64,000 bases of DNA from Medicago truncatula (Eukaryota > Streptophyta > Magnoliopsida > Fabales > Fabaceae), in assembly GCF_003473485.1 (NCBI RefSeq), contig NC_053046.1, positions 32,627,332-32,691,331 of the forward strand, given 5' to 3'. Positions 23,995 to 34,998 of this stretch are shown here, one piece after another (within the stretch, counting starts at the first letter, position 1; each line of letters opens with the position of its first letter). Position numbers and translations under genes: made by a program. The notes under the pieces were generated by a model. The model was given only the letters and a program-made list of their open reading frames with translations. It was not told the DNA's origin and searched no databases.

Positions 23995-25264
23995 TGTTGG
24001 AACAAAATGTGTTTCACAAAGAACCTTATTAAGTTTTGATGATAACAAGGTATTAAAAATTGTCAATTGGTTATTACTAATAATTGTTCAAGTGTACAGG
24101 ACCAAAAGCTACTCAAGTTATTTTGATAGGTCCTGGAAGAACAATGGAAAGAAAAAGAAATTCTGAGCATCTGAAGAAAACTGCTCCTGAAGCTCAACTG
24201 CTCCTGAAGCTAAACTGCTCCTGAAGAGATGACGTCATCAGAAGCAGAAAGTCATCAGAAGCAATATTTTCACCAGAAGCTAAATTTGATCCTTTAATCA
24301 AACTGAAGAGAAAGTTGCTGATTCTCAATTCAGTCTTATCAAAGAAGAACGAAGAATTGAAAGGGAGGTATCAACGGATATATGGAAAGCACTCTGCACT
24401 TGTCTCTCATTAATAGAGTTGACAAAGTACAAGTGTACAACCACTACCTCCACTACTCTGTTTTCTGTCTACGCTACAAGACAAAACAACAGCCATGCCT
24501 GCAGAATTTGTACACTCAAGATGGGAATGAATTTGAAGTTTATCCTTCAAAGGACTACACCCAAATCAGGCAAAGGATCACTGGTGGATAATCAAAGGAT
24601 TTCAAACGACTCTTTAGACGTGCTGATTATCTCAACGTCTCTTTCACACCTCTATATAAAGGAGTGAAGACTTGAAGATTAGATAGATATATATAAGTTC
24701 AAAAGCGCCAAAACTCTGTCAATTTGATTCTACAAAGCACACTGAATTTCTGCACTGATTTGATACATCTTAGAAATTCAAAGTCTAGAGTCTTTTCTGT
24801 ATTGTATTGTGAACACCACTGATTGTATATCAAGTGTTCAATTCAAACTCAATTCTCTGTATTTTTGTTTGATTAGAAGTCTCTTGCCTGCGTGCTTGAG
24901 CATTAGAAGTCTCTTGCTTAGTGCTTGAGCATTGGAAGACTCTTGCGTGTGTGCTTGAGCATTGTTTTGTGAAGTCTCATACTTTGAAAGTATTGAGCAG
25001 TTGTAATCTTGTGATTATAGTGAAATCTCCTTGGAAGTGCAAGGGGGACTGGACTACTTCCGTGTTGTGGAAGGAACCAGGATAACTGTCTGTGTCTTTG
25101 TCTTTCTTTTCTCTGCTCTGTTCTTTTCCGCTGCAATCTGACTCTGATCATTTCATCATAAGCAATCAAACTGCTTCTGAAGTTTTATCAGAAGAAGAAT
25201 CCTTTTTTTTAAGAGAAAAAGAAAACACAATTCAACCCCCCCCTTCTTGTGTTTTTCACCTTCA
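23995..25264 (+). repeat. Right LTR of the SIRE element
   Basis: 1270 bp, same length as the left LTR. Two substitutions between them were noticed by eye. It is followed directly by the CAATA target duplication. Confidence 0.95.
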
Positions 25265-25269
25265 CAATA

Positions 25270-26298
25270 CAGTTATTTTTCTTCATGTTTTTAAAAGATA
25301 TATGATTGTAAATTAGTTTAAATTATGCATTTGATAAAAATGCCTCAGAGTCATTGAAGTTCATCAACTACAACGAACATTCCAAAACATATTACATCCA
25401 TAAGCCTCGTGAATTCACTACATATGGATGAGGTAATCTCCAAAGTATCAAGTTTTTATTTTATTTATAGTAACAAAAGAAGTACCTTGCCAACATAGCT
25501 CTATATTCTCATTCTTTCTATGGTGGCTTGGCCCATTAAGTCTAATTACTCATTTTATTCCAAAAGTTCATAGGTTATTCGCATGTACCTGAACCCTTTG
25601 TCTAGTCTTATATCTACGGCAACTACCTTCACCTCTCGGTCCTTTGCTCATTGCCTACTATTTTCATAAATACAGTAAGCTTAAATTAGGTTTTCAACTT
25701 CCTTAACAAAAGAAAAATTGATATTATGAAAAGTTTGTCCCATGGCTACTTTCCATGATCCCAAAGTAAAGAGAGACTACTCACTCATCATATTGATGAG
25801 CTACCTAATTAAATAGTTATGAGTGTTTGCTCTGCTAATTTTACGCGTAATGCGTAAATCTCCCTTGCTCGTTGGATTATGTTAATTAAGTCTCTTATTC
25901 CTCTTTGCAATTAGTGGTGCTACAAACATGAAACATGCATTCTATGCATCATTGACAAGTCCAAATGTGTTTTGAGAATGAATTAGCTTCCCTCACTCGG
26001 CAGCTATAGTAATCTTCTAACCTTCCTTCGACTGAGAGGCCTCATCTAAATGTAAACATAGATCAAATCCTAGTTTGATCTGTGGAGTTCATTTGTTAAA
26101 AGAGAAATATTCTTTCTAACAACACAGACATAGAATAATTGTTCATTAGATGATTGCATTAGGAATATTGAATTGTCTACATGTGATATAGAAAATTGGT
26201 GTTCACTATGTGTTTTAGAACATTAATTCATGTTTTGGATCGAACAAAGGCCCAACCCGCCACAAATTAGTACCCTTTTCTATAGAGGACAAAATGAG
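25270..26298. other. No gene seen
   Basis: About 1 kb of unique-looking AT-rich DNA continuing the pre-insertion flank of the SIRE element. No open frame resembling a protein and no paired terminal repeats were seen. Confidence 0.4.
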
Positions 26299-27164
26299 TA
26301 GAATCTTCTCATCCTCACCTCGGATCCACTTGAGCCCATAATACCTCATAACGGTCAGTCCGTCATAACGGCTGCCCGTCATAACCCAACCCAACGACTC
26401 TTTTCACGGTAAACCTTCATTCTTGCTGATATATACCTACTTGAATGTTTGAATTCCTACATGTACAACCCCCTTTCTCCTCCTTGTATTGCGACCACCA
26501 CATCCTTAAAGCACCTCCATCAACGATCCACTACCATTGTGAGTACTTTGATTCTCTAGATAAGTAAGGAAATTAAGCTGTGTTAGATAAATTAAATTGA
26601 GAATTTGTTCTTTTTTTTAGGGAATTGAGAATTTGTTCTTAATCTATTTTGTTTAAATTATCGCCTTTTTTAGAATCTTCAGTTACTTAAATATCAAAGT
26701 CTTGCAAATACAACAACCTCGTGCGATAGCCGCCAATTATCATCATCGTTTACTCCAAATCAACTATTTGTTCTTTTATGTAAAAGAAAAATAGAAAAAA
26801 AATAGAGTTACACTTACTTAAACAAGGACGTGCGTGTGTGGTTGTTGTATTTGCAAGGATTTTTCTAATTAATTATCATCTTTGGCGGACTCACGCAGCC
26901 GTAGGGTCGATATGAGATTTTTCTTGGGTTAGACTTTTCAACCATGTTTTTTTTTTTTTTAAGGAAGACTTTTCAAACATGTTATAACTTTTCAAAATAA
27001 TAGCGGTCTATAAATCCCTTTAATAAAATTGTGCCCTTGAAAATGTCTATATTTATATTTATATTATATAGTTTTCTTTAAAAAAAAGAAGAATATAATG
27101 CATAATTTAAAAATGATTTTACACTTTCAATTACATTCTTAAACAAATTTACATATTTATTTGT

Positions 27165-27600
27165 CTTTTAGGCGGTATGCCTTACTCGCCTATGTGCCGT
27201 GGCGGAAGGCCAAGATGGGCCATGGCCCACCCAAAAAAATAATAATAATTTTTTTATATGATAAATTATTAAAATATGTTTGATTTTTAACTAAAATTAC
27301 CTTACGGAATATCCTTTTCTTTATCTCAGTATGAATTTCAAGTCAATCGAAATGTATAGGTAATTATCTTCAATTTTTAAGGTATACAATTTAATTTTTT
27401 GATAGTCATCCTTGTGTTTAGTACTTATTATAACATAAATTTTGTGTTTATATTATAGTTTATTTTTGTTGCGCACCCAAACAATTTTTTCTGGCTCTGC
27501 CAGTGCTTATGTGCCGAGTTAGTGACATGTTATGAGACCTCTCCCATATGTCATGCACATGACATGTACCATGTTGTCCTTATTCTTTGTCTTTAGGATG
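27165..27600 (+). repeat. Dispersed repeat, copy 2, split by a nested element
   Basis: The outer parts (about 27172-27199 and 27505-27600) match the dispersed repeat at 6375-6490: TACTCGCCTATGTGCCG on the left and GCACATGACATGTACCATGT on the right. The whole block is missing from the homologous segment upstream of gene C (breakpoint after ACATATTTATTT near 43331), so it entered after, or was lost from one copy of, the duplication. Confidence 0.55.
27200..27504. mobile_element. Small non-autonomous DNA transposon-like insertion
   Basis: About 305 bp starting TGGCGGAAGGCCAAGATGGGC and ending TTTCTGGCTCTGCCAG. The ends are weakly inverted (TGGCGGAAGGCCA against TGGCAGAGCCAGA). It is flanked by TATGTGCCG on the left (27191-27199) and TTATGTGCCG on the right (27507-27516), a target duplication of about 9 bp. 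The uninterrupted relative at 6375-6490 shows the empty site. A 9-bp duplication points to a Mutator-like or similar cut-and-paste parent. It encodes nothing. Confidence 0.55.
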
Positions 27601-28087
27601 GAGGCTTGGTTGTTTTTGAACCCGTGACCTTCCAATCACATGACAACAACTTTACCATGAATATTATTTGTTACGATACATAAAAGTGAAAAATATCTGT
27701 ATCTATAATTTTAATCAATATCAAAATAATTTTAATTAAAATTAAAATTTCATAAAAGTTGTTGTTCATAATTTATATGTATTAACGTAATAAAAAATCT
27801 AATTGATATTATTGTTTAAAAATAATAATATTATCTGAAAGATGATTTTTGAAAGATGATGAAAGTTTGAATGAAAACAAAACTAATAAATGTGGAGAGA
27901 AATGATTGAAACTTTTTCCACGAAAATTCCTGTGGAGTTTTTGCCTCAAAATTTCTATTCAAATAGAGATAGCTTCTCACACCCTAAGTAAAAGAGTAGA
28001 GATCATAACTTCTCACATCCTAAGTAGAAGAGGTTAGTCTCACTCTCATTCCATCTGTGAAATTAATTGTTACACACTGCAAACAAT

Positions 28088-29165
28088 ATGTCACGTGTTC
28101 TATTCCAAATTTGGAGATGTATGATGCAGCCAAAGGTGTGGAGATTTGTGGGATTTGCTGCTGTTGTTGCTGGACTGCTCTGCAATGCTCTAAGTTCTTC
28201 CTTCAACTATCTCTTTGGAGGATGGACCATGTTGGTGATAGCTCTTTACACTGTTTTCAGTTTCGCCCTTTGCGTGTTAGTTTTATTTCCAAGGATATGG
28301 CAACACTCAAGAAGTCATTTGTTCATAGCTAATACAACATTTGTTGTATTGGCAATGACATCACTGTATTCGTATTTCTTCGATAAATTAATGCATAATA
28401 CACCAGATGCATATAGTCTCATTTCATGTGCATCCTTTGCTGTCTCAGCGCTTAGTTTGTCAAGGAACAAAACTCAATGCGGATTTGAAATCGATCTTCT
28501 TTATTTCCTTCTTGGATGTCTAATGATGCAGCTCATGAAGATTACATTGAAATTATTCATTTTTGGAGCAGTTTTCAGCTATTTTCTTATTATTATCCGT
28601 TCATCCTTTTCTTCAATAGATGCTAGTGAAAAGAAATACTGCTCTGAATTCCAAGATGGAAATTCAGTGGTTCTTAATATGGAGTCTCTACAACTGGCTA
28701 GTACTAATATTGATAGTAGGATGGAAAAACTCGAGACTCGTGTGAAGGCGCTTGAGCACGGAAATTCAAAGTCCATTCAAATGGTTTTGGAGCCGGTAAG
28801 AAAACTTAAACACTCACAATCGGTGATAGAGGATCCCAACTTCATGTCTGATGCGTTGAAGAAAGAAACCATCAAAGACCTAGAGGAAACAACAAATGTT
28901 ATGGCGAGGGCCGGGTTTGAGAACAATTTTTCGATGTGTACAACAATATAGTCATAAGGAAAACTTAAAAGAGTGCATATATGATATTCGAGTTATCGAA
29001 GCCCAACATCGAGGATGTTGACAATATGCCATGGAAGGATCTTGATGACGAGAGTGAAAAATGGATAAGATAAGAGCTTCCAATGATTCTCAACCACTGC
29101 TGATTTCTGTCATGGAGATTTACAGGGGATCCACCATCCAGCATTTGAATATTTAGGACTAGGAT
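28088..29165 (+). pseudogene. Gene A: Exo70J-like membrane-anchored exocyst subunit, truncated
   Basis: The open frame 28088-28951 encodes 287 residues. The ATG was chosen because it aligns with the start of gene C and follows the conserved leader. Residues about 15-170 form six hydrophobic segments (KVWRFVGFAAVVAGLLCNAL, then MLVIALYTVFSFALCVLVLF, then others up to FSYFLIIIRSSFSS). A polar linker follows (FQDGNSVVLNM, a helical heptad-like stretch near 215-235) and then the start of an Exo70 domain (IKDLEETTNVMARAGFEN). The frame stops at 28951 where the Exo70 YNNCRRE region should begin. Recognisable Exo70 DNA (the SIEDVDNMPWKDLDDE-like stretch) continues out of frame to about 29165. Exo70 proteins tether secretory vesicles to membranes; the legume-specific Exo70J group has such an N-terminal membrane anchor. 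This copy lacks almost all of the Exo70 fold. Confidence 0.8.
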
Positions 29166-29439
29166 TGTTACATGTGATACATATCTATCATTATTATTAG
29201 TTGAAAGACGAGCACCCACGTGCCCGTCTTCTCGCTATTTTTATTGCGCAAAGTTTATAAATTATAAACCGTGTTTTTATGAAATATTTGATTTTAGATT
29301 GAAAGTAGAAAATATAGATATTTGTTACTTTTAAATTATAAAAAATCTAATAAATCATGTTTATATATTTCAATGACACCAAGAAAATAGCAAATGTAAT
29401 ATAATTATTATATTTTTTAAAAACACCAACAATAAGAAT

Positions 29440-31055
29440 TATTCTAGAAAGTTTTTTTTTTCTCTTTCACTCATCGAGGATGTGTGATTTTAGGTCATTA
29501 CTCATCGAGGAATGATGGTTTTAGGTCATTTTTTTAACATTGAATCACCCCTCTACATTTTTCCCCTTTCTTTTGATATAAATAAGTGATTTCCACATAT
29601 ATATCAAGTTATTTCTTTTCTGTTTTTTCGTCGTCTTGTGAGGCGTTGTTTTATTTCGTTGTTGCGGTGTTTGTTTGGTTCATATTGAATGATCAGCTCC
29701 AGTCAATCACATATTCAATTAATTCCTACAAGAAACCACTGAAATTTCGAGGCACAAAATTTATGGGAAATTGTCATTTTCTCCTCAAAATTTCAATTTA
29801 TGCCGAGGAAGTGACGTCCTCGAATAATAGTTGGTTGCAAATCCATTTCCGAGGAATTTTTAGAGGAAATGTTGTTTCCAAAGAAACATGTCCTCAGAAT
29901 GAGGATTGGACAGCTGAGCACATATCTGCGCATCTGTGATGGCTGACACGAAAGTGTCTAACATTTCTGAGGATAAATGTCCTCAGAATAAAGATTTGAC
30001 AGCTGATTGGAGATTGACACGTGACTAGGGTTTCCGAGGAACTTTGTCATTGGAATGTATTTTATTTAAAAAAATTAAATCTAAAATTCTTTTTTCTGTG
30101 CCAAAATTTTTGAATTTCAATTTTTTTTTAAAAAGCGCTAATTTTTTTTTGAAATTTGAAAATTTAAAAATGTTAAATCAAAATTAATTACAAAATGATT
30201 CAAATATAATTCTTCATAAAATATATAGTATGAGTAATTATTATTAGAAAGAAAATGAAATTGATGTGAAAGATTGAAGAATAATCAAAGAAATGAAATA
30301 AATAAAATATGAGTAAATGATTGTTGAATGAGAAACTAAGTAGAAAATTTGATGATGGTGAATTATAATGAAAGAAATAAACATTGGTAGATATGATGTT
30401 AAATAATAAATGAAATAGACAAAGTTAAATAAATAAGATATTAATTTAGAGATGAAGTAATTGTTGATGATGATATTATTAAAGAAGAAGATAAGAATGT
30501 TGAAGAAGAAGAAGTAGAAGGAAGAGGAGGAGGAATGAAAGGTTAATGAGAAAATGAAAGGGGAAACATTGACCTCGGTAAGTCAATGTTGATGATTTAA
30601 TGCTGATTTGACTGTGGGTCGTACGAGTGTTGACCTACATGCTGCTCTGAAAAGGGGAAAGCTAATCTTCTGCATGTTTAGCAAGGAATATCTTCCTTAG
30701 AATGCAACTTGAAAATGTGTGCTCCTGCCACATGTCACTGTTGTTGCATGCATGGCGATGAAAGAGTTCCTCATACTTGCTTCGAAAATTGATATAAAAA
30801 ATCAGGGGTGTACTAATATTCCTGACACTGCTATAACAAGGAAAATGTTCATCGGAAAAACATGTATTTAATGAGGAATAACTTCCTTGAAAAGTTCCAT
30901 AGGAATTCCATGAATTTCCTGTAATGAATAATTTGGACGTCAACGTTCTAGATCTGAAAACATGTGTGTTTTATTGCGGTGTTTATTTGATTCATATTGA
31001 AATCAGCTTCAATCAATTAATGATTTATACATTAATGTTGCAGAGCCGAAAACAT
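29440..31055 (+). repeat. Dispersed repeat (outer parts 29440-29723 and 30927-31055)
   Basis: The left part (CATCGAGGAATGATGGTTTT near 29507, then GATCAGCTCCAGTCAATCAC near 29691) and right part (TTTGGACGTCAACGTT near 30933) match, in inverse orientation, the repeat at 56696-57225. The stretch between is an inserted CACTA-like transposon, listed separately. The right part repeats the phrase TTATTGCGGTGTTTRTTTG once more. No coding potential; class uncertain. Confidence 0.5.
29724..30926. mobile_element. Non-autonomous CACTA (En/Spm)-like transposon
   Basis: The 1203-bp segment begins TCCTACAAGAAACCACTGAAA and, read from the other end, begins CATTACAGGAAATTCATGGAA; both resemble the CACTACAAGAAA terminus of plant CACTA elements. 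It is flanked by a 3-bp AAT duplication (29721-29723 and 30927-30929), the length expected for CACTA. Subterminal CCGAGGA/TGAGGA motifs recur near both ends, another family trait. The repeat around it resumes exactly outside these limits. It has no transposase. Confidence 0.65.
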
Positions 31056-31104
31056 ATGTTTAAAAAAAATGAAGGGTGACAAAAATTGTAAAAACCATGA
31101 TATT

Positions 31105-31296
31105 GTAAAGAGTTTTTCTATCATGTGCAAATTTGTACATGTTAAGAAGTTTAAATTAGTAACTTTGACTTGGAACTTGTGTTTTTTATATTAAATATGT
31201 AACATTTAATCAATAATTGTTGGTTTTCAATAAAAAAAGTTACTACATTTAGCTACCTTAACATGTGCAATATTGCACATGTTAGACAAACCCTAT
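31105..31296. mobile_element. MITE-like inverted-repeat element with palindromic arms
   Basis: About 190 bp with imperfect ~55-bp inverted ends. The left arm has TTTTTCTATCATGTGCAAATT and the right arm, reversed, has TTTGTCTAACATGTGCAATA. Each arm is itself palindromic (CATGTGCAA...TTGCACATG), so the element can fold at two levels. The centre is AT-rich and non-coding. Class and target duplication could not be fixed. Confidence 0.5.
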
Positions 31297-31762
31297 TGTA
31301 AATACAGACGCTTCAACACTCTCCCTTAGCCACCCTCTCTTTGATTGGGCCATGTCATACATGTTTTAAACTATCATTTTTGGCTACCGGTTCTATATAT
31401 ATGCCTGCTCATTAATATATATTTTATAAAAAAAAATATTGTTAATTTAACTTTTTCGGTTTTCATCCGGCAACCCACAACCATTTGAAGGGTCGTCTAA
31501 CAACTTTCCTAATTATTCTCATTTTGAGTTTCAATTAAAAAAAATGTTATAATTGATCTTTGTACTACTAACAGAGCAAGAAATAAAGCTTCCATAGTGG
31601 GAATAGACATCACAAGCTTGTCAAAAGGGTGTTTCACCTTTGAAGAACCTGCATCAAATTGGATTCATGGGGAATTTACCAAATCAAATAAATAGAGCAC
31701 AAAGATTACCTAGTAAACAAAGAACCCATTTTTAACACATGCATCAATTTGGACTTTGAAAC

Positions 31763-32221
31763 CTTGAACATTTTGGGTTCTTCAACTCCGGTTTTTCTGG
31801 TCACATAGACCACTCGAATGACATTTTGTTTGCTGAATTACATGCTATTCTTATGGGGTTACAGCTAGCTCAAACCTTGAACATTGTTGATGTTGTTTGC
31901 TATTCAGACTCTCTCCACTACGTCAACCTCATCAACGGGCCTTCAGTGGTCTATCATGCGTATGCTACTCTTATCCAAGACATCAAGGATCTGATTCGAC
32001 TCTCAAAGTTGCACACTCTTCGTGAGGGGAACCGCTGCGCCGACTTTCTTGCGAAGTTGGGAGCTTCCGTAGACTCAACCTTGCCTATTCATGCAACCCC
32101 CCTATGGATTGCTTCCTCTCTTAAAGGATGATGCTTGGGGAACTTACTTCCCCCGTGGCTAGTAGTTTTTCTTTTTCCTTTGTGTTTTTCTGTTTTTTCT
32201 TTCCCTCTTTAACCAAAAAAA
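31763..32221 (+). mobile_element. 5'-truncated LINE (L1-like) with RNase H and target duplication
   Basis: The frame from about 31776 to 32131 encodes the second half of a LINE RNase H domain: GFFNSGFSGHIDHSND, then LFAELHAILMGLQLAQ, VVCYSDSLHYVNLI and LHTLREGNRCADFLAKLGA, ending at a TGA. A ~90-bp 3' UTR and an A-rich tail follow (about 32212-32223). A 17-bp target duplication AATTTGGACTTTGAAAC flanks the insert at 31746-31762 and 32222-32238. This is a clean example of target-primed insertion with 5' truncation. It is too short to be active. Confidence 0.85.
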
Positions 32222-32239
32222 AATTTGGACTTTGAAACT

Positions 32240-33600
32240 TGCTGAAAATTAAAAGCAAATTTCATATGGGTGTGGGTTTTAATTTGCAGATGAGAGAAAA
32301 AAAGAATTACAAAATCCAAAAACCCATAAGTTAGATGTTGTTTGATTTGGTGTGGGTTTTAATTTGTTGTGTTTGAGCTTGATATTGTTTTGGCCACAGA
32401 AGTTAGATGTGGTTCATATCAGTCATGGAGTTTTTTTCCTTTTGAGGGGAACGGAACAGGGAGGTATGCGTTTTTTTTTGTTTTTGAAGTTGAATAAAAA
32501 AAGAACAGTGCTAAATGGTGCAACACATTGTATGCACGAAAATGCACGACAGTTAAAAAATATGACATTTTGACTTTTCTATCATGAACTAAAACTTGAT
32601 TTGCTCATAGTATAGTACAATATGCATTGTCCTTCATGCAAGATATCCTAAAAATGGTTTTAAAAAAAGCACAAATTTTAACAAACCACAATAATGGTGA
32701 AAAGTCTTTGGTTTCATGGGTACTTGAGATCAGTGAGTCACATGGTGGTGAGCACCGTCACAAGAAACCAATGGAAAGATATAGTCCTTTTCCTATTTAT
32801 TTCTGAAGTGTAATTTTCCATGATGTGGTCATACTGGAACTTTTGTGTGCCTTCGTGCTTGTTAGTATGTCGTGCTATCAAGCATTTTTCATAAAAAAAT
32901 GGTAAGTGTGATCTGTGAGTATACCAGCATAGCCAGTCAGCAGGTGGATGGTTTTAAAAAATTGATGATGTGGACCAATAGTTGAGGGAGTGGTTGAGAG
33001 AGAGTGTAAAAGCATCTGCAGCTAGCATTCCTCATTCCACTATTCCGTTAAAGTGTGTTTATATGAGATTTTTTTTTTTGAGGTAATGTAATATTGAGGG
33101 AATTCAAACACTTTGAGATGAATTCTATTGTTTGGATGATAATTTGATTTTTTTTTTTAAATGATGGAAATTAATGAAGCATTTTGTTTAAGTTAAATTT
33201 AGAGAATTTCAAATTTCTTCATTATTATAATTTTACAAATTTTGGATTTTGGTCCTTTAATTTTCCAAAATTTTGAAATTGACCCTCAAATTTTTCAAAA
33301 ATAATAATTTTACCCCACGTTTTTTCAATTAACAAATTGACCCCTCAACTTTTTTGAAATTTGCAATTTGATCCCTATTTTCAATTTTGGCCAAAAAATA
33401 TTAAAGTTTATAAAAGTTACTCAAAAATATTGACAATCAAATTTTTTATTACTCTATCCAAAAAAATTATTGAAAAATGAAAGAAATTTAATTGAATCAT
33501 TTAAATTGTTTAGAATTCTAAATTTTATAAAAAAATTCAATTAACTCATCCAAACATAATCTTAATATATAAGTATAGACTTCTCACAGACGAAGTCAAA
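32240..33600. other. No gene seen; AT-rich, repeat-like
   Basis: No convincing coding region. The stretch 33235-33400 repeats the theme GACCCYYAAWTTTTC several times, typical of non-autonomous legume repeats. The last ~60 bp (about 33590-33655) hold the leader shared by genes A-D (TCTCACTCTCACTCCATCTT then TGAAATTAATC). Confidence 0.4.
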
Positions 33601-33659
33601 ATTGGTTGGTCTCACTCTCACTCCATCTTTGAAATTAATCCTTACACACTTGACACAAC

Positions 33660-34998
33660 ATGGCACATATTCTAATCCAAACATGGAGATGGATGATGTT
33701 GCCAAAGGTGTGGAGATTTGTGGGCTTTGCTTCATCTCTTGTTGGACTTGTTTGCTATGCTTTAAGCTCTTCCTTTAACTATCTCTTTGGAGAATGAAAT
33801 TTGTTGAAAATATTTCTTTACAGCGCTGTCAGTTTCATCATCTGCTTGGTGATTTTATTTGCACAGAAATTGCAACATTCTAGAAGTCTCCGATTCAAAG
33901 CTCATTCGGCATTTCTGGTATTGACACTCACTTTAATCTATTCCTTTTTCTCTAATAAAGTCATGAATGGGAAACCAGATGCATATAGTCTAATTTCATG
34001 TGCTGCCTTTGCTATTATGTCACTTAGTCTAATTGTTCAACTCATGAAGATTAAGTTGCAGTTATTAATTCTTGGAGCTGGTTTTAGCTATTGCCTTATC
34101 ATTCTCTGTTCTTCATATTCTTCACTAGATACCGGAGAAAATAGTCAATACAGCTCTGAACTCCAAGATGGGAATTCAGTAATTCTTTATGTGGATTCTC
34201 TGCAATCACCCAGTGTTAATAATAATATTTCTAGTGCTACCAGTAGCATCGATTCACCACAATTGGTTATCAGTACTAATGTTGGTAGTATGATGGAACA
34301 ACTCGGGACTTATGTGAAGGCGCTTGAGCACGAAAATTCAAATTATTTCGGAGCATGTAAAAAAATACGTTGAAGAACACTCTCAATTGGTGGTGACTGA
34401 TCCAAACCTAACGATGGATGCGTTCCAGCCCGAAACCATTAATGACCTTGAGGAAATAGCAAAGGTCATGTGTATGGCTAGGTTTGAGAAGGATTTTTCC
34501 GATGTGTACAACAATTGCCGGAGGGAATGCTTGGACAAGTGCCTAATGCATAAATTATTCGGCTTACAGAAGCTCAGTATTGAGGACGTTCACAATATGT
34601 CACGGAAGGATCTTGAAGACAAGATTGAAAGATGGATTAGAACTTTCAATGTTGCTCTCAATGTACTTTTCTCTGGCGAGCGAAGACTTTGTGACCGCAT
34701 CTTCTTTGGATTCTCATCCGCGGCTGATTTCTCCTTGATGGAGATTTCCAGGGAATCCACCATTCAACTTCTAAACTTTTTTGATTATGTGTCCAGTGGA
34801 AGTCACTCACCAGAGCGTCTGTTTAAAATCCTTGAGGTTTTTGAAACATTGCGAGATATGATTCCAGAATTTGCATCCTTATTTTGTGATCAGTACATTA
34901 TGTCTCTAAGGAATGAAGCAACTACTATATGGAAGAGACGGGGAAAACAATTAGGGACATATTTAAGGAGTTGGAGTATTTGATTGGTCAAGATCTGA
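33660..34998 (+). pseudogene. Gene B, 5' part: Exo70J-like membrane-anchored exocyst subunit, broken
   Basis: The ATG at 33660 matches the start in gene D. The cassette begins MAHILIQTWRWMMLPKVWRF and has an in-frame TGA at 33795-33797 where gene D has TGG. The frame then stays open (ILFAQKLQHSRSLRFKAHSA, DAYSLISCAAFAIMSLSL). Compared with genes A, C and J, about 20 residues before IVQLMKIKLQ are missing without loss of frame. An 11-bp deletion near 34340 relative to gene D shifts the frame. After that the Exo70 domain is easy to read (YNNCRRECLDKCL, LQKLSIEDVHNMS, DLEDKIERWIRTFNV, RLCDRIFFGFSSAADFS, ERLFKILEVFETLRDMIPEF). A one-base loss near 34945 ends it. Inserted DNA follows at about 34999, and the rest of an Exo70 domain appears at 36788. 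Confidence 0.85.

Larger units (their letters stand above)
13381..25264 (+). mobile_element. SIRE-type Ty1/copia retrotransposon with env-position ORF
   Basis: An 11.9-kb element bounded by two 1270-bp LTRs (TGTTGGAACA...TTCA) and a perfect 5-bp target duplication, CAATA at 13376-13380 and 25265-25269. After the left LTR lies the canonical initiator-Met primer site TGGTATCAGAGC; before the right LTR lies the polypurine tract AAAAAGGGGGAGAT. Inside are gag-pol and then a long extra ORF between pol and the right LTR, the hallmark of the SIRE/Maximus lineage of legumes. Only two LTR differences were seen by eye over 1270 bp, so the insertion is very young. It looks nearly whole, with about one break. 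Confidence 0.95.
26299..28087 (+). repeat. Duplicated upstream segment of gene A
   Basis: This segment matches 41746-43793 upstream of gene C, starting at TAGAATYTTCTCATYCTCACC. Shared landmarks are a CCTCATAACGGTC / CATAACGG / GTCRTAACCCAAC cluster at about 26346-26400, a TATA-like word, GTACAACCCC, and the AT-rich run into the start codon. The copy here carries an extra insertion at about 27165-27600, whereas the copy before gene C carries a minisatellite instead. Just before the ATG is a leader conserved in genes A-D (TCTCACTCTCATTCCATCTG then GTGAAATTAAT). Probably it contains the promoter, but no element was proven. Confidence 0.7.

Noticed and set aside
28579-28776. Minus-strand frame antisense to gene A (and the like at 44288-44542)
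   Set aside because: Both are shadows of the conserved linker of genes A and C and appear only because those genes are similar.
29586-29939. Open frame of 117 codons after gene A
   Set aside because: It lies across the boundary of a dispersed repeat and the CACTA-like insertion and has no protein-like composition or homologue I recognise.
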